This document shows positions 10,686-19,682 of a DNA stretch of 64,000 nt, one piece after another. The position numbers and the translations under genes were made by a program. Source of the stretch: Moritella marina ATCC 15381 (GTDB lineage: Bacteria > Pseudomonadota > Gammaproteobacteria > Enterobacterales > Moritellaceae); the NCBI RefSeq assembly GCF_008931805.1, contig NZ_CP044399.1, positions 3,521,370-3,585,369 on the forward strand, in the 5' to 3' direction. Position 1 is the first letter of the stretch, and each line of letters starts with the position of its first letter. The notes beneath the pieces were generated by a model. The model had not been told where the DNA came from. It did not search any database and was given only the letters and a program-made list of their open reading frames with translations.

Positions 10686-13600
10686 TTAAGCCGCAACAGT
10701 TGTCACTTCAAAGGCCTTTTTCCGGCTCATTAATACGAATATTGCCGGTACAAAGTAAAACGATAATAACGTCGTGAGTACCGTACCACCAGCGATAGCA
10801 ATGGCAAATGGCGGCCAGAAACCACCACCCGCTAAGATAAGCGGTAAGAAGCCACCCACAGTGGTAATAGTCGTCGAAGAAATATGACGAGTACAACTGG
10901 TAATAGCATTAATAATGGCATCACGATCACCAGCAACAGCTTTGGGATCTGACTTTAATTCAGCCAGAATAACAATCGCGGCATTAATCGCTAACCCCAT
11001 CAGCCCTAACAAACCAATGATCACGGTAAACCCAAACGGATAATTAAACACATACACGCTCAGCAGTCCTAATCCCACAGATTGCATCGCAGACAAAACA
11101 ATGACACCACCCAAACGGAACGAATTAAACGACAGTACCACGATAATAATCAGTAACATCATGATCACACCAACACTGGCTAACAAATTACCGACGGCAT
11201 CATTACGTTTTGCCGATTCACCACCAAACTCCATCCGATAACCCGGCGGTAGCACAAAGTTTTCCTTGGCTAAGCGCGCAGAAAAGTCACTCAATACCGT
11301 TGACGGTAATACCCCAGATACTAAATAACCTTCCACCGTATTAACCCGTACACCATCGCGATGTGGAATTGCACCACGACTTGGCATCAAAGATAACTCA
11401 GTTAAGGCCACCAGCGGAATACTGCTTTGGGATTGCGGCGAACTCAGACTGATATTGGCTAAGTCAGACAAGCTACTGCGCTCATCATTGGCAACACGAA
11501 CACGAACAGGGATTGATTCTGTGCCCTCGATAATCGAGCCATTCACCGTGCCATGTAGTGTAGATTGTAATTGGGTCGCCACATCTGTCAGGGTCAAACC
11601 GGCTAATTGACTGACGTCTTCATTAATTTTTAGCCATACTTTTGGCAAACCAGGTTGAATAGTCGCCCGTGTATGAATAACGTTTTCGGTACCAATTAAG
11701 ATCCTTCTCGCCTCATCACCTAAGCTTTTCAGGGTATCCAAATTAGGGCCAAACAAACGTAACTCAATCGGCGCTCTAAACGGGGGGCCTTGTTCTAGCT
11801 TACGCACTAAAATCTGCGCTTGTGGGATAGCATCATCAAGTAATATTTGTAATGCCGGTATCAACTCATTAACACGTTGAAAACTATCACCAGTGACCAT
11901 AGCTTGGGCATAATACTGAGCACCATCTTTATTCGGCATCAAATTATAATAAAACGACGGGGCATTGTTACCAATAAACCAACGCACTTTACTGATCCCT
12001 TGCTGTTGTACGAGCAAATCGCTAATGGTGTTAGTCATGGCTTCGGTAGCGATAATACTGGTTTGTACTGGCATGAATAATTCGATATGAAACATGTCAC
12101 GATCCGATGCCGGAAAGAACTGCTCATCCAAATGCTTTGCCAGTATAAAGCCACTTAAGGGTAAGATGAACACCAAGGCGATACTGAGTTTTGGCCGAGA
12201 TAAAACCAGAACCAAAGATTGACGGAAAACCTTGGCTAAACCCGCTAATTCAATACCGTTATTATACCAAGTCGCTGGCTTTGCTGATTCACCTTCCGCA
12301 TTACCCGTCAGGAACTGCCCTGATAAACCAGCAACAATCGTATGTGATACTAAGTATGAACCAATTAAGGCAAAGATAACGCTTAAGGCAATACCACTGA
12401 CGAACTCACCTGATGGACCCGGCATCATCACAATCGGCATAAAGGCTAATATTGTGGTTAACGTCGATCCTAATAAAGGTAACCATAAATGCTTGATAGC
12501 ACCCTGTACTGCAACGCGAGCACTTAAGCCTTGCTGGCGACGTTTCTGGATCGTATCCGCCATGACAATCGCGTTATCTACCATGATACCGAGTGCGACA
12601 ACCAAGCCCGTCACTGACATTTGATGAATAGGTAAGCCGTAATAGTTCATCACCGTTAGCGTAAATAAGACTGTTAGCGGTAAGGACAAGGTAACGATTA
12701 ATGCCGCACGCCAGCCTAAAGTCACAAATAACACAACGGCGATCAGCGAGAAACCAATCAAGATGTTTTCTACTAATCCTTGTAGTCGATCTTCAGTGTA
12801 CTGAGATTGATCAAACAAAACTTCAGTAGTTAGTGAAGACGGTAATTGCAAGTTAAAGCCCGCAACCACCTTATCCACTTCAGCACTCCATTTATCAATC
12901 CGTAAATTCGGTAACATGCGCGTGGATACCACCACCGCATATTGACCATCAACCAGTGCGATTTCTTGCGCTGGCCACTGTAATTTTTTACTGATCTGAG
13001 CTATATCACCGAGTCGAACCACACCACCTTTGTTGTCATTGAGCAACGGGATCTGGCGGATCCGATCGACAGAATCAAACGATCCTGCCACTTCGATCTG
13101 CATCTGATTGTAATCATTAATGATATTACCAGCAGATACTTTAGCATCCGCAGCTAAAATAATGTTGGAAATAGTTTGTGTCGATAACGATAAGTTAGCC
13201 GCTAAATGCTTATCTATTTCCACCAATATTTGTTCTTCACCGCGACCAAACAAACTGACAATATCGGTGCCTGAAATCACCTTTAATTGATTTTGTAATT
13301 CTTTGCCATAACGACCTAAGGTAGTTAAATCAACAGCGCTATCACCCTGCCATTTTATCGCAATTAATTGCGTATAAGCGTAACCACGATCGTCTTCTAA
13401 CCGTGGCGCGACAGCCGATGAAGGCAATTCACTGGTCACATCATTAAGTAGATCGCGCACCCGCGACCAAACGGGTACAGGATCATAATTATTATCGTGT
13501 AACTCTAACTGTACAATTGATATACCAGCGCGCGATGTAGAAGTAATGCGTTTAATATCAGCTAGTTTACGTAGTTTCTGCTCTATTTTTTCAGTCACTA

Positions 13601-13778
13601 AGGCTTCGACACGTTCAGCGCTAGCGCCAGGTAACATGGTCAACACACTCGCATTCCGGTTGGTGATCCTAGGATCCTCCGTACGCGGTAATGTCGATAA
13701 TGAACCTAACCCCGCCACAATCAGTAAAATAATCAACAGGGCCATCAGGCGGTTGTTTTCCGTAAACGCCTTAATCAT
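10686..13778 (-). CDS. RND (HAE-1 family) efflux permease
   Basis: 1030 residues of the AcrB-like inner-membrane trimeric pump family, with 12 membrane segments and two large periplasmic loops. Motif A region PRTEDPRI, pore segment PGASAERVEALVTEKIE, TM4 GLVVALGIMVDNAIVMAD with the proton-relay Asp residues, and the repeated C-terminal half (LGLMGLAINAAIVILAE) are visible. It overlaps the adaptor gene by ATGA, so it is translationally coupled. No outer-membrane channel gene is in the operon, so a TolC encoded elsewhere is expected. Expression is probably governed by the divergent TetR gene. Confidence 0.93.
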   Translation of the reverse strand: MIKAFTENNRLMALLIILLIVAGLGSLSTLPRTEDPRITNRNASVLTMLPGASAERVEALVTEKIEQKLRKLADIKRITSTSRAGISIVQLELHDNNYDPVPVWSRVRDLLNDVTSELPSSAVAPRLEDDRGYAYTQLIAIKWQGDSAVDLTTLGRYGKELQNQLKVISGTDIVSLFGRGEEQILVEIDKHLAANLSLSTQTISNIILAADAKVSAGNIINDYNQMQIEVAGSFDSVDRIRQIPLLNDNKGGVVRLGDIAQISKKLQWPAQEIALVDGQYAVVVSTRMLPNLRIDKWSAEVDKVVAGFNLQLPSSLTTEVLFDQSQYTEDRLQGLVENILIGFSLIAVVLFVTLGWRAALIVTLSLPLTVLFTLTVMNYYGLPIHQMSVTGLVVALGIMVDNAIVMADTIQKRRQQGLSARVAVQGAIKHLWLPLLGSTLTTILAFMPIVMMPGPSGEFVSGIALSVIFALIGSYLVSHTIVAGLSGQFLTGNAEGESAKPATWYNNGIELAGLAKVFRQSLVLVLSRPKLSIALVFILPLSGFILAKHLDEQFFPASDRDMFHIELFMPVQTSIIATEAMTNTISDLLVQQQGISKVRWFIGNNAPSFYYNLMPNKDGAQYYAQAMVTGDSFQRVNELIPALQILLDDAIPQAQILVRKLEQGPPFRAPIELRLFGPNLDTLKSLGDEARRILIGTENVIHTRATIQPGLPKVWLKINEDVSQLAGLTLTDVATQLQSTLHGTVNGSIIEGTESIPVRVRVANDERSSLSDLANISLSSPQSQSSIPLVALTELSLMPSRGAIPHRDGVRVNTVEGYLVSGVLPSTVLSDFSARLAKENFVLPPGYRMEFGGESAKRNDAVGNLLASVGVIMMLLIIIVVLSFNSFRLGGVIVLSAMQSVGLGLLSVYVFNYPFGFTVIIGLLGLMGLAINAAIVILAELKSDPKAVAGDRDAIINAITSCTRHISSTTITTVGGFLPLILAGGGFWPPFAIAIAGGTVLTTLLSFYFVPAIFVLMSRKKAFEVTTVAA

Positions 13779-14977
13779 AATTTATTCCCCAAGGCGCTTT
13801 TATCTATTGCTTGATTAGCCAATGCCTGATGATGGTTAACCGTCACTCGCTGTCCGGGTACAAAACGATGAATTCCCGTCTTCACATAAGCTTGATTGCG
13901 TTTCAAATCACCTTGCACATACGCAGCCGTTTCAGTGGCATGTAATACCGTCACCGTGGTACTTTTTAATTGAAATAATGTCTGATTATCGACGGCAGGA
14001 TCTTCAAGATCGCGCAGGGCTAAATCTTGCTCTAAGGTATAAATATTCCACATTCCGCGAACCCCATCCGTAATGGCACTTAATGGGATCCAATAACCGA
14101 CTTGCTGATATTCTTGCGACAAGGCGAGATAAGCCAATTGACCGTTATAAACAGCGCTATTATCCGCTAATGCAAAGCGTAAACTAATTGTTCGCGTCAC
14201 AGTATCGACTTCATTCCCCATACTTAACAGTGTCGCGGGATAGTTAACACCTGCGATCTCGATCTGATGATCCTTGCCATTAAGCTGCTTGATAAAACTG
14301 GCTGGCACACCTATCGTCACTTCAGAATTACCTGTTTGTAATAACCTAAATGCCGTTGTACCTGCAGCTAATACTTCACCTTGAGCGATTTTTCGGCTAC
14401 TAATAATGCCAGTAAATGGCGCTAACAACTTTGATTTATCAATACGATACTGGCTTGCATCCAATGCCGACAAGGTACTGCGAATATTGGCGGCAATCAC
14501 CCGTTTTTGCGACGTCAATTCATCAATGTTTTGTTCCGAGGTAAAACCACGCTTACTCAATGAGTTTAATCGTGTTAGATTCGCTTCGATCAAATCAAAT
14601 TCAGCTTGTGCTTGCTGTAATTGAGCTTCAAGTTGATTACGCTCTATTAATAACAACTGTGTATTCAACTCTGCCAGTAATTGACCCTTTACCACTTGTT
14701 GCCCTTCAATCACATGCATGGTTTTAATGATGCCTGCAAATTCAAACCCTAAGTTCGCATCTTGTTTCGCTATCACCTTACCGACAAACTTATTTTCAAC
14801 TTGATAACTGTCTTGTTGCGTTAAATGATCACTACTTGCTTGTAAATACTGTGACGCTACCTGCGTTTCATCAGCAACAACCTCACCGCACGCTTGTAGT
14901 GTGAGCATAATTAGCAATATACTTGGCCACTTTGCTGATTTTACATCCAGTACAGAGAGGTAATTCTTTCTAAACAT
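13775..14977 (-). CDS. RND efflux periplasmic adaptor (membrane fusion protein), probable lipoprotein
   Basis: 400 residues from the ATG at 14977. It has AAAGGA at the right distance, whereas the in-frame ATG at 14983 would sit only two bases after that site. The N-terminal signal ends LTLQAC, a slightly atypical lipobox, so lipid anchoring is likely but not certain. It shows the biotinyl-lipoyl half (GFEFAGIIKTMHVIEGQQVVKGQLLAEL), a coiled-coil hairpin (about 110-165) and the second lipoyl half (LAPFTGIISSRKIAQGEVL). It bridges the permease to an outer-membrane channel. It is first gene of the two-gene operon, behind the palindromic operator region. Confidence 0.92.
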   Translation of the reverse strand: MFRKNYLSVLDVKSAKWPSILLIMLTLQACGEVVADETQVASQYLQASSDHLTQQDSYQVENKFVGKVIAKQDANLGFEFAGIIKTMHVIEGQQVVKGQLLAELNTQLLLIERNQLEAQLQQAQAEFDLIEANLTRLNSLSKRGFTSEQNIDELTSQKRVIAANIRSTLSALDASQYRIDKSKLLAPFTGIISSRKIAQGEVLAAGTTAFRLLQTGNSEVTIGVPASFIKQLNGKDHQIEIAGVNYPATLLSMGNEVDTVTRTISLRFALADNSAVYNGQLAYLALSQEYQQVGYWIPLSAITDGVRGMWNIYTLEQDLALRDLEDPAVDNQTLFQLKSTTVTVLHATETAAYVQGDLKRNQAYVKTGIHRFVPGQRVTVNHHQALANQAIDKSALGNKL

Positions 14978-15037
14978 AATCATTATCCTTTATTTGCGAT
15001 CTATTCAACGCAATGCTTTTGTTTCGCTCTTTTATAA

Positions 15038-15057
15038 ACTAGACTCAACAGTCTAGT
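15038..15057. promoter_or_regulatory. TetR-type operator 1 (perfect palindrome)
   Basis: ACTAGACT-CAAC-AGTCTAGT is a perfect 8-4-8 inverted repeat between the divergent RND operon and TetR gene. Its size and symmetry suit a TetR dimer. Confidence 0.7.
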
Positions 15058-15077
15058 CATGAAGATAGCAGAACCAA

Positions 15078-15097
15078 ACTAGACCGTACAGTCCATT
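15078..15097. promoter_or_regulatory. TetR-type operator 2 (imperfect copy)
   Basis: ACTAGACC-GTAC-AGTCCATT repeats the left half and most of the right half of the palindrome at 15038, exactly 40 bases downstream. It is probably a second, weaker site nearer the TetR start. Confidence 0.55.
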
Positions 15098-15166
15098 TTG
15101 TGTAAATTAACATATAACTTACATTTTTGGCGGCAGTGTACCTTCAATTATTAGCGGTATGAATAG

Positions 15167-15781
15167 ATGAATAAACCAAGAATAAAAAGTGAATTAAAGC
15201 GGAATCAGATACTTGATGCGGCAACGTTACAGTTTACCCAGCATGGTTATGCAGCGACCAGTATGGATCACATTGCTAAACTCGCAGGCGTATCAAAACA
15301 AACTGTCTATAGCCACTTCGGTAATAAAGATGAGTTATTTATTACTGCCATCAGCTATAAGTGTGAGCAATTGGGCGTAACAGAACTGTTACCTGAGAAT
15401 TTAGGTCCAGTGGAATCCACTTTAACGTTATTTTCCCAACGTTTTTTTGCCATGATCACCTCTACAGATTCAATGGCCGTACACCGTACCTGCGCCGCAG
15501 AATGTGTAGCTCATCCACATTTATCCAAATTATTTTTTGAAGCTGGACCACTGTTTGTTATCGACAAACTGGCCAATTGTTTAGCTGAATATCATCGTCG
15601 TGGCGAGTTAGATATCGAAGATTGTCGAGAAGCTGCCATTCAATTGCTGGCGATCATTAAAGGTGAGCAGTGGACACGATTAGAATTTAATATTGCAGAG
15701 TCGTTATCAGAGCAGGAAATTAACCATTATTTACAACGTTCTGTGCGTCTATTTGTACGTGGATATCAAAGTTTAGGTTAA
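15167..15781 (+). CDS. TetR/AcrR-family repressor, probable regulator of the RND operon
   Basis: 204 residues. The N-terminal helix-turn-helix is textbook: NQILDAATLQFTQHGYAATS then MDHIAKLAGVSKQTVYSHFGNKDELF. The C-terminal half resembles the AcrR-type ligand-binding domain (RTCAAECVAHPHLSKLFFEAGP). It is divergent from the RND adaptor gene with two palindromic sites in between, a layout typical of local, inducer-relieved repression of a pump. The inducer is unknown. Confidence 0.9.
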   Translation: MNKPRIKSELKRNQILDAATLQFTQHGYAATSMDHIAKLAGVSKQTVYSHFGNKDELFITAISYKCEQLGVTELLPENLGPVESTLTLFSQRFFAMITSTDSMAVHRTCAAECVAHPHLSKLFFEAGPLFVIDKLANCLAEYHRRGELDIEDCREAAIQLLAIIKGEQWTRLEFNIAESLSEQEINHYLQRSVRLFVRGYQSLG

Positions 15782-15825
15782 GGGCTAAGTTTTTGCTTTC
15801 ATTTCATTTTTAGTAAATAAATAAT

Positions 15826-15872
15826 CAGGGTTATACTGTATTACGATGTCACTGAGCATAACCCTGTTTGTT
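15826..15872. terminator. Probable terminator between convergent tetR and cobA
   Basis: A perfect 9-bp stem CAGGGTTAT/ATAACCCTG (15826-15834 with 15858-15866) with a 23-base loop and short T tracts. The long loop makes it a weaker candidate. Confidence 0.5.
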
Positions 15873-15886
15873 ACATTGCAATCACG

Positions 15887-16690
15887 CTACTCACCCGAAC
15901 TAAGTGTTGCGCTAAACCAATCTAATTTACTTGCTAACTGTGTGACGCCACCAATAATAATCAATGACGGACTTTCAGCTTGCCCGGCAAGATCGCCAAG
16001 ATCTTTTAACGATCCTTGTAAAGTGCGCTGCTGCTTACTCGTGCCCTTCTCTACAATAGCCACCGGCATATCGGCATCCATACCGTGTTTAATCAGGTTA
16101 CTAGCGATACCACTGCTCTGCGTTAAGCCCATATAAAACACCAATGTATGGGTTGCCTTACCCAGTAATGGCCAATCTAGCTGATGAGCATCATCTTTTA
16201 AATGTCCGGTAATAAACTGTACACCTTGGGTATAATCACGATGTGTTAATGGGATCCCTGCATAAGCAGCGCAGCCTGATGCAGCGGTGATCCCCGGAAC
16301 CACTTCAAAAGGTATGTTAAATGGTAATAAGGCTTCGAGTTCTTCACCACCACGACCAAAGATAAACGGATCGCCACCTTTAAGGCGGATAACCTGTTTA
16401 CCTTCCAAAGCGAGCTTAACCAGCAGATCGTTTATTCCGCTTTGTGGGACACAGTGATAGCCAGCTTGCTTACCGACAAAGAAACATTCCGCATCGGGAT
16501 GAATAAGCGCGATGATCTCATCAGAAACTAAACGGTCATGTACAACGACTTCCGCTTGTTGTAATAAGCGTAATGCTTTAACGGTTAATAAGTCAGGATC
16601 CCCAGGACCCGAACCGACTAAAATCACTTTCCCTGTATGACTTACGGCCTGTAGCTCATTTATTGCTGTTGGTATTATTTGTCCGGTCAT
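15887..16690 (-). CDS. cobA: Uroporphyrinogen-III C-methyltransferase (SUMT)
   Basis: 267 residues. The SAM-binding signature [15 protein letters not shown] is at 26-40 and the second signature [13 protein letters not shown] at 105-117. It methylates uroporphyrinogen III twice to precorrin-2, the branch point to siroheme and cobalamin. It is a single-domain enzyme, not fused to the CysG oxidase/chelatase. No nitrite or sulfite reductase gene is adjacent, so its physiological partner lies elsewhere. It follows fxsA on the same strand but is separated by a terminator. Confidence 0.93.
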   Translation of the reverse strand: MTGQIIPTAINELQAVSHTGKVILVGSGPGDPDLLTVKALRLLQQAEVVVHDRLVSDEIIALIHPDAECFFVGKQAGYHCVPQSGINDLLVKLALEGKQVIRLKGGDPFIFGRGGEELEALLPFNIPFEVVPGITAASGCAAYAGIPLTHRDYTQGVQFITGHLKDDAHQLDWPLLGKATHTLVFYMGLTQSSGIASNLIKHGMDADMPVAIVEKGTSKQQRTLQGSLKDLGDLAGQAESPSLIIIGGVTQLASKLDWFSATLSSGE

Positions 16691-16817
16691 TCTATATCCT
16701 TAGCTACTACGCCAGCCATCACGGCCAGCAACTATTTTATATACCTCATAAATACCATAGCTGGATAAAGCTTACCAATAGCGGAGTAGTATAAGTTATA
16801 CCAAGCGCAGCAAGATC

Positions 16818-16850
16818 AAAAAAGGCGCGATCTTTCGACCGCGCCTTTTA
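16818..16850 (-). terminator. Intrinsic terminator after fxsA
   Basis: GGCGCG/CGCGCC stem (16824-16829 with 16840-16845) flanked by six A on the left and TTTT on the right. It lies between fxsA and cobA. Confidence 0.7.
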
Positions 16851-16872
16851 GCATTTCTTACTTTATCGATTA

Positions 16873-17424
16873 TTAATTAAGCTTATTGTCATCTCGGTTT
16901 ACTTCAACAAAATCACCTTCGATAGCGCCGTCATTTTTAGTGTTATGTGTTGGCTGCTGTTGAAATGGTGATGATTGTGACGCATGTCCTGATGAAGAGT
17001 GCGTTGATGATTGTGATGAATAACTAAAACCTTGCGCGCCAGCCGTAAATGTCGACTGTGGAATAATACGGTCTTTGTACTGATCAAGTAACGCTTTAGC
17101 CAAGCGACCACGAATTTGTGGTGTTAATACTAACAAGCCCAAACCATCAGTTACAAAACCAGGCGTAACCAATAACACACCACACACAAGCAGCATAATG
17201 CCTTCAACAATTTCTTGTCCCGGCGCTTCACCAGCAGCTAAACGTGCTTGTAATTTTTGCACCGTTTGTATGCCTTGGCTACGTACCAAATACGAACCCG
17301 CAAACGCAGTTAAAATTATAATACCAATAGTCAGCTCTGCACCTAATAACGAGCCTATCGACATTAGTACATACACTTCAATTAATGTCATCGCAGTAAA
17401 CAGGAAAAATAAACGACCTAACAC
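16873..17424 (-). CDS. fxsA: FxsA family membrane protein
   Basis: 183 residues with two to three hydrophobic segments: MLGRLFFLFTAMTLIEVYVLMSIG, LTIGIIILTAFAGSYLVRSQG and the glycine-rich VEGIMLLVCGVLLVTPGFVTDGLGLLVL that typifies FxsA. A Ser/His/Gln-rich cytoplasmic tail follows. In E. coli FxsA (YjeG) overexpression relieves F-plasmid exclusion of phage T7. The normal cellular role is not established. It is single and followed by its own terminator. Confidence 0.9.
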   Translation of the reverse strand: MLGRLFFLFTAMTLIEVYVLMSIGSLLGAELTIGIIILTAFAGSYLVRSQGIQTVQKLQARLAAGEAPGQEIVEGIMLLVCGVLLVTPGFVTDGLGLLVLTPQIRGRLAKALLDQYKDRIIPQSTFTAGAQGFSYSSQSSTHSSSGHASQSSPFQQQPTHNTKNDGAIEGDFVEVNRDDNKLN

Positions 17425-17635
17425 ATTAACCTCTCAAAATTCAGTTGGGGTAGACGACATAGCAAGCAATAATCTTGTCATGCACTTATCTACAAAATCC
17501 GCAAAAAACGGTTATGATATAAAGTAACATAAGGGCATTAGCCCCATTTTCAAGCTCTCGCCTAATAGATAGTCCATAATACTAACTGGCAGATAGTGTA
17601 ATTAAGACAACAATAACACCATAAAGTTGGAAAAG

Positions 17636-18085
17636 ATGAACCTAAAATCGATCCTGTTATTAACTGGCAGCCTCACATTGCAAAGCGCAATCCCCGCATT
17701 CGCCAATAATAATTTTAGTCTATTTGCCAATAAACCACAAAGCGTGCCTGCATTTTTAGCAGCCGAAGAAGCATTTGTATATTCACAACTACAGCAAGAC
17801 CAGCAGCTTAATGTGTTCTGGCAAATTACCGACGGTTATTATTTATATAAAAATAAATTGCGTGTCACTATCAATGGTAACGAGCACACTATCGAAGGAC
17901 TGCCCGCAGGTAAAGATTATCATGATGAATATTTTGGTGATGTGGAAATATTTCAGTACGAATTACAATTATCAGTACCTATTGCAGAGCTAGCACCAAA
18001 GAGTAGAGTAACGATTCACTATCAAGGTTGTGCAGTCGCAGGATTATGTTATCCACCCATGACAAAAACATTTATTAGCCAATAA
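17636..18085 (+). CDS. Stand-alone DsbD N-terminal (nDsbD/DsbD-alpha) domain protein, periplasmic
   Basis: 149 residues from the ATG at 17636. A TTG three codons upstream has no good ribosome site. A Sec signal peptide ends near PAFA|NNN. The mature part is only the immunoglobulin-like nDsbD domain, with both redox cysteines in YQGCAVAGLCYPP (Cys132 and Cys138), the hallmark of the domain that relays electrons to DsbC or DsbG. The membrane domain and C-terminal thioredoxin domain of full-length DsbD (about 570 residues) are absent, and no continuation exists in any frame before the terminator at 18146. It is either a dedicated periplasmic thiol carrier or a remnant. The intact cap residues favour function. 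Confidence 0.82.
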   Translation: MNLKSILLLTGSLTLQSAIPAFANNNFSLFANKPQSVPAFLAAEEAFVYSQLQQDQQLNVFWQITDGYYLYKNKLRVTINGNEHTIEGLPAGKDYHDEYFGDVEIFQYELQLSVPIAELAPKSRVTIHYQGCAVAGLCYPPMTKTFISQ

Positions 18086-18145
18086 ACCCGAAGTTAGTAC
18101 TAAATATAGAATTAGGCATCGCACTTTACATAATCCCTATATAGA

Positions 18146-18173
18146 AAAGCCACAAGACTTTGCTCGTGGCTTT
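18146..18173. terminator. Intrinsic terminator after the nDsbD gene
   Basis: An 8-bp stem AAAGCCAC/GTGGCTTT (18146-18153 with 18166-18173) between convergent genes. The T tract is short, so efficiency is uncertain. Confidence 0.6.
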
Positions 18174-18243
18174 CATCACTTTAGCTATTTTATCGATTTA
18201 CCTTATATAGCGTAAATAACGCGATCCGTTTATCGTATTCTTC

Positions 18244-19386
18244 TTATATATGTTTACTACGAACCAATACTAATACCGGCACGACAGCAATCGCCATAAA
18301 GATAAAAATATTTTCTTTTAGCTCAGGATAAAATAATCCCGAAAGAAATGTCAGCAAGGCAATCGCTAAACTAAACGGAATTGCCGCATAAATAGCTTGC
18401 ACTGTCATGGTATCTTCATCAGCCACATTTTCGGCAATATAACGCATCGCCGCTAAGTGAGCGATACCAAAAGTCACGCCATGTAATAATTGCGACAACA
18501 TGATAACACTCACGTCCGTCGCATAACTTAACGTTAACCAGCGTACAATACTGCCAAATGCGGCAATAGCAAACATCGTCGCTAAACTAGTATTAGCAAA
18601 TAATCGTCGGCCAATGGCCAAAAAGAAAATCTCACCGACAACACCCATACTCCAAAAATAACCAATATAGGTTTCACTAATGCCTATATCCTGCCAATAC
18701 ACAGCACCAAAACCATAATAGGCAGCATGTGCACCTTGTAGCAATGCTGTAATTAACAAGAATGGCCAAAAGCTTGGGCGATTTAAAATAGTCATAAAGC
18801 CGCTACTGGTTTTACTGCTTTTCAGCGTATCTTGCGGCATATTACGCGCAGGCGTCACTGTTAATAACAGCAGCCCCGCTAAGCCGATAATAATCGCTAA
18901 TAAGATAACTTGATGATCAAACGACTCTACTAATAGCCCGGTCGCGGCACTCGCTAACATAAATCCGATCGAGCCCCATAAGCGGGTCTTACCATAATCC
19001 ATATTATTATAACGAACCAGCTTCGCAGCCATCGCTTCACCAAGTGCCATTAGCGGTGAAAACACAAAGTTAGTCAGCACCACCAATAAAAAGACTAAAT
19101 ACACATTACTGGTCAAGTAAAACCCTGAAAAAGCAATCATACTGGTTAATGTTAAACGTCTCATCGCCTGTAATAACGATACCGTGGTGGTTAAATTACG
19201 GGTTAATAATAACGCGCCAGCAGAACGAGCAACTAACGCAAAAGCCAGCATAGTACCGATCATCTCTGTCGATGTTCCTTCGCCCTTTAACCACAATGCC
19301 CAAAACGGCAGTAAAACCCCGTAGACACCAAAAAAGCCAATATAATAAAACCCCATCCATATTGTTGATGGCAGTGCAAAGCCCAT
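18244..19386 (-). CDS. MFS transporter, HcaT/phenylpropionate-permease-like
   Basis: 380 residues, about 12 membrane segments, compact like the MFS_1_like/HcaT group. N-terminal features GFYYIGFFGVYGVLLPFWALWLKGEG and LWGSIGFMLAS (the 'RLWGSIGF' motif) are characteristic. HcaT members are annotated as 3-phenylpropionate transporters, but the family is broad and no aromatic catabolic genes are near, so the substrate is undefined. It is a single gene divergent from acs. Confidence 0.82.
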   Translation of the reverse strand: MGFALPSTIWMGFYYIGFFGVYGVLLPFWALWLKGEGTSTEMIGTMLAFALVARSAGALLLTRNLTTTVSLLQAMRRLTLTSMIAFSGFYLTSNVYLVFLLVVLTNFVFSPLMALGEAMAAKLVRYNNMDYGKTRLWGSIGFMLASAATGLLVESFDHQVILLAIIIGLAGLLLLTVTPARNMPQDTLKSSKTSSGFMTILNRPSFWPFLLITALLQGAHAAYYGFGAVYWQDIGISETYIGYFWSMGVVGEIFFLAIGRRLFANTSLATMFAIAAFGSIVRWLTLSYATDVSVIMLSQLLHGVTFGIAHLAAMRYIAENVADEDTMTVQAIYAAIPFSLAIALLTFLSGLFYPELKENIFIFMAIAVVPVLVLVRSKHI

Positions 19387-19682
19387 ATTTAATCCCTAAA
19401 TAGTGAAATATCAGTCCAATAATGAGCGATAGTCTACTCCCTTAGTAATGGACAATCTCTATTTTTCCATAAAATATTATGATGATCTAACCACTGTTTC
19501 ATCAAAATAAACTGTCGCTTAAAGCAAAAGCATCACAAAAAACTATCATTAATACTAAAGTCGTATTGCTAGATATTTACGACCATGGCATTTTTATTCA
19601 CAGCAGATGTAAACATCACTCTCGATAAGTCATGCTTACATTCAGATGTGGACAAGGAATTTAATACTATTAAGGAAGAACA

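Noticed and set aside
12232-12624. 130-codon plus-strand frame inside the RND permease gene
   Set aside because: Antisense to a conserved membrane domain; composition follows from the complementary strand.
15846-16136. Open frame on the plus strand over the cobA 3' end
   Set aside because: It is antisense to the conserved SUMT coding sequence, has no family resemblance, and its start lies inside the terminator stem region.
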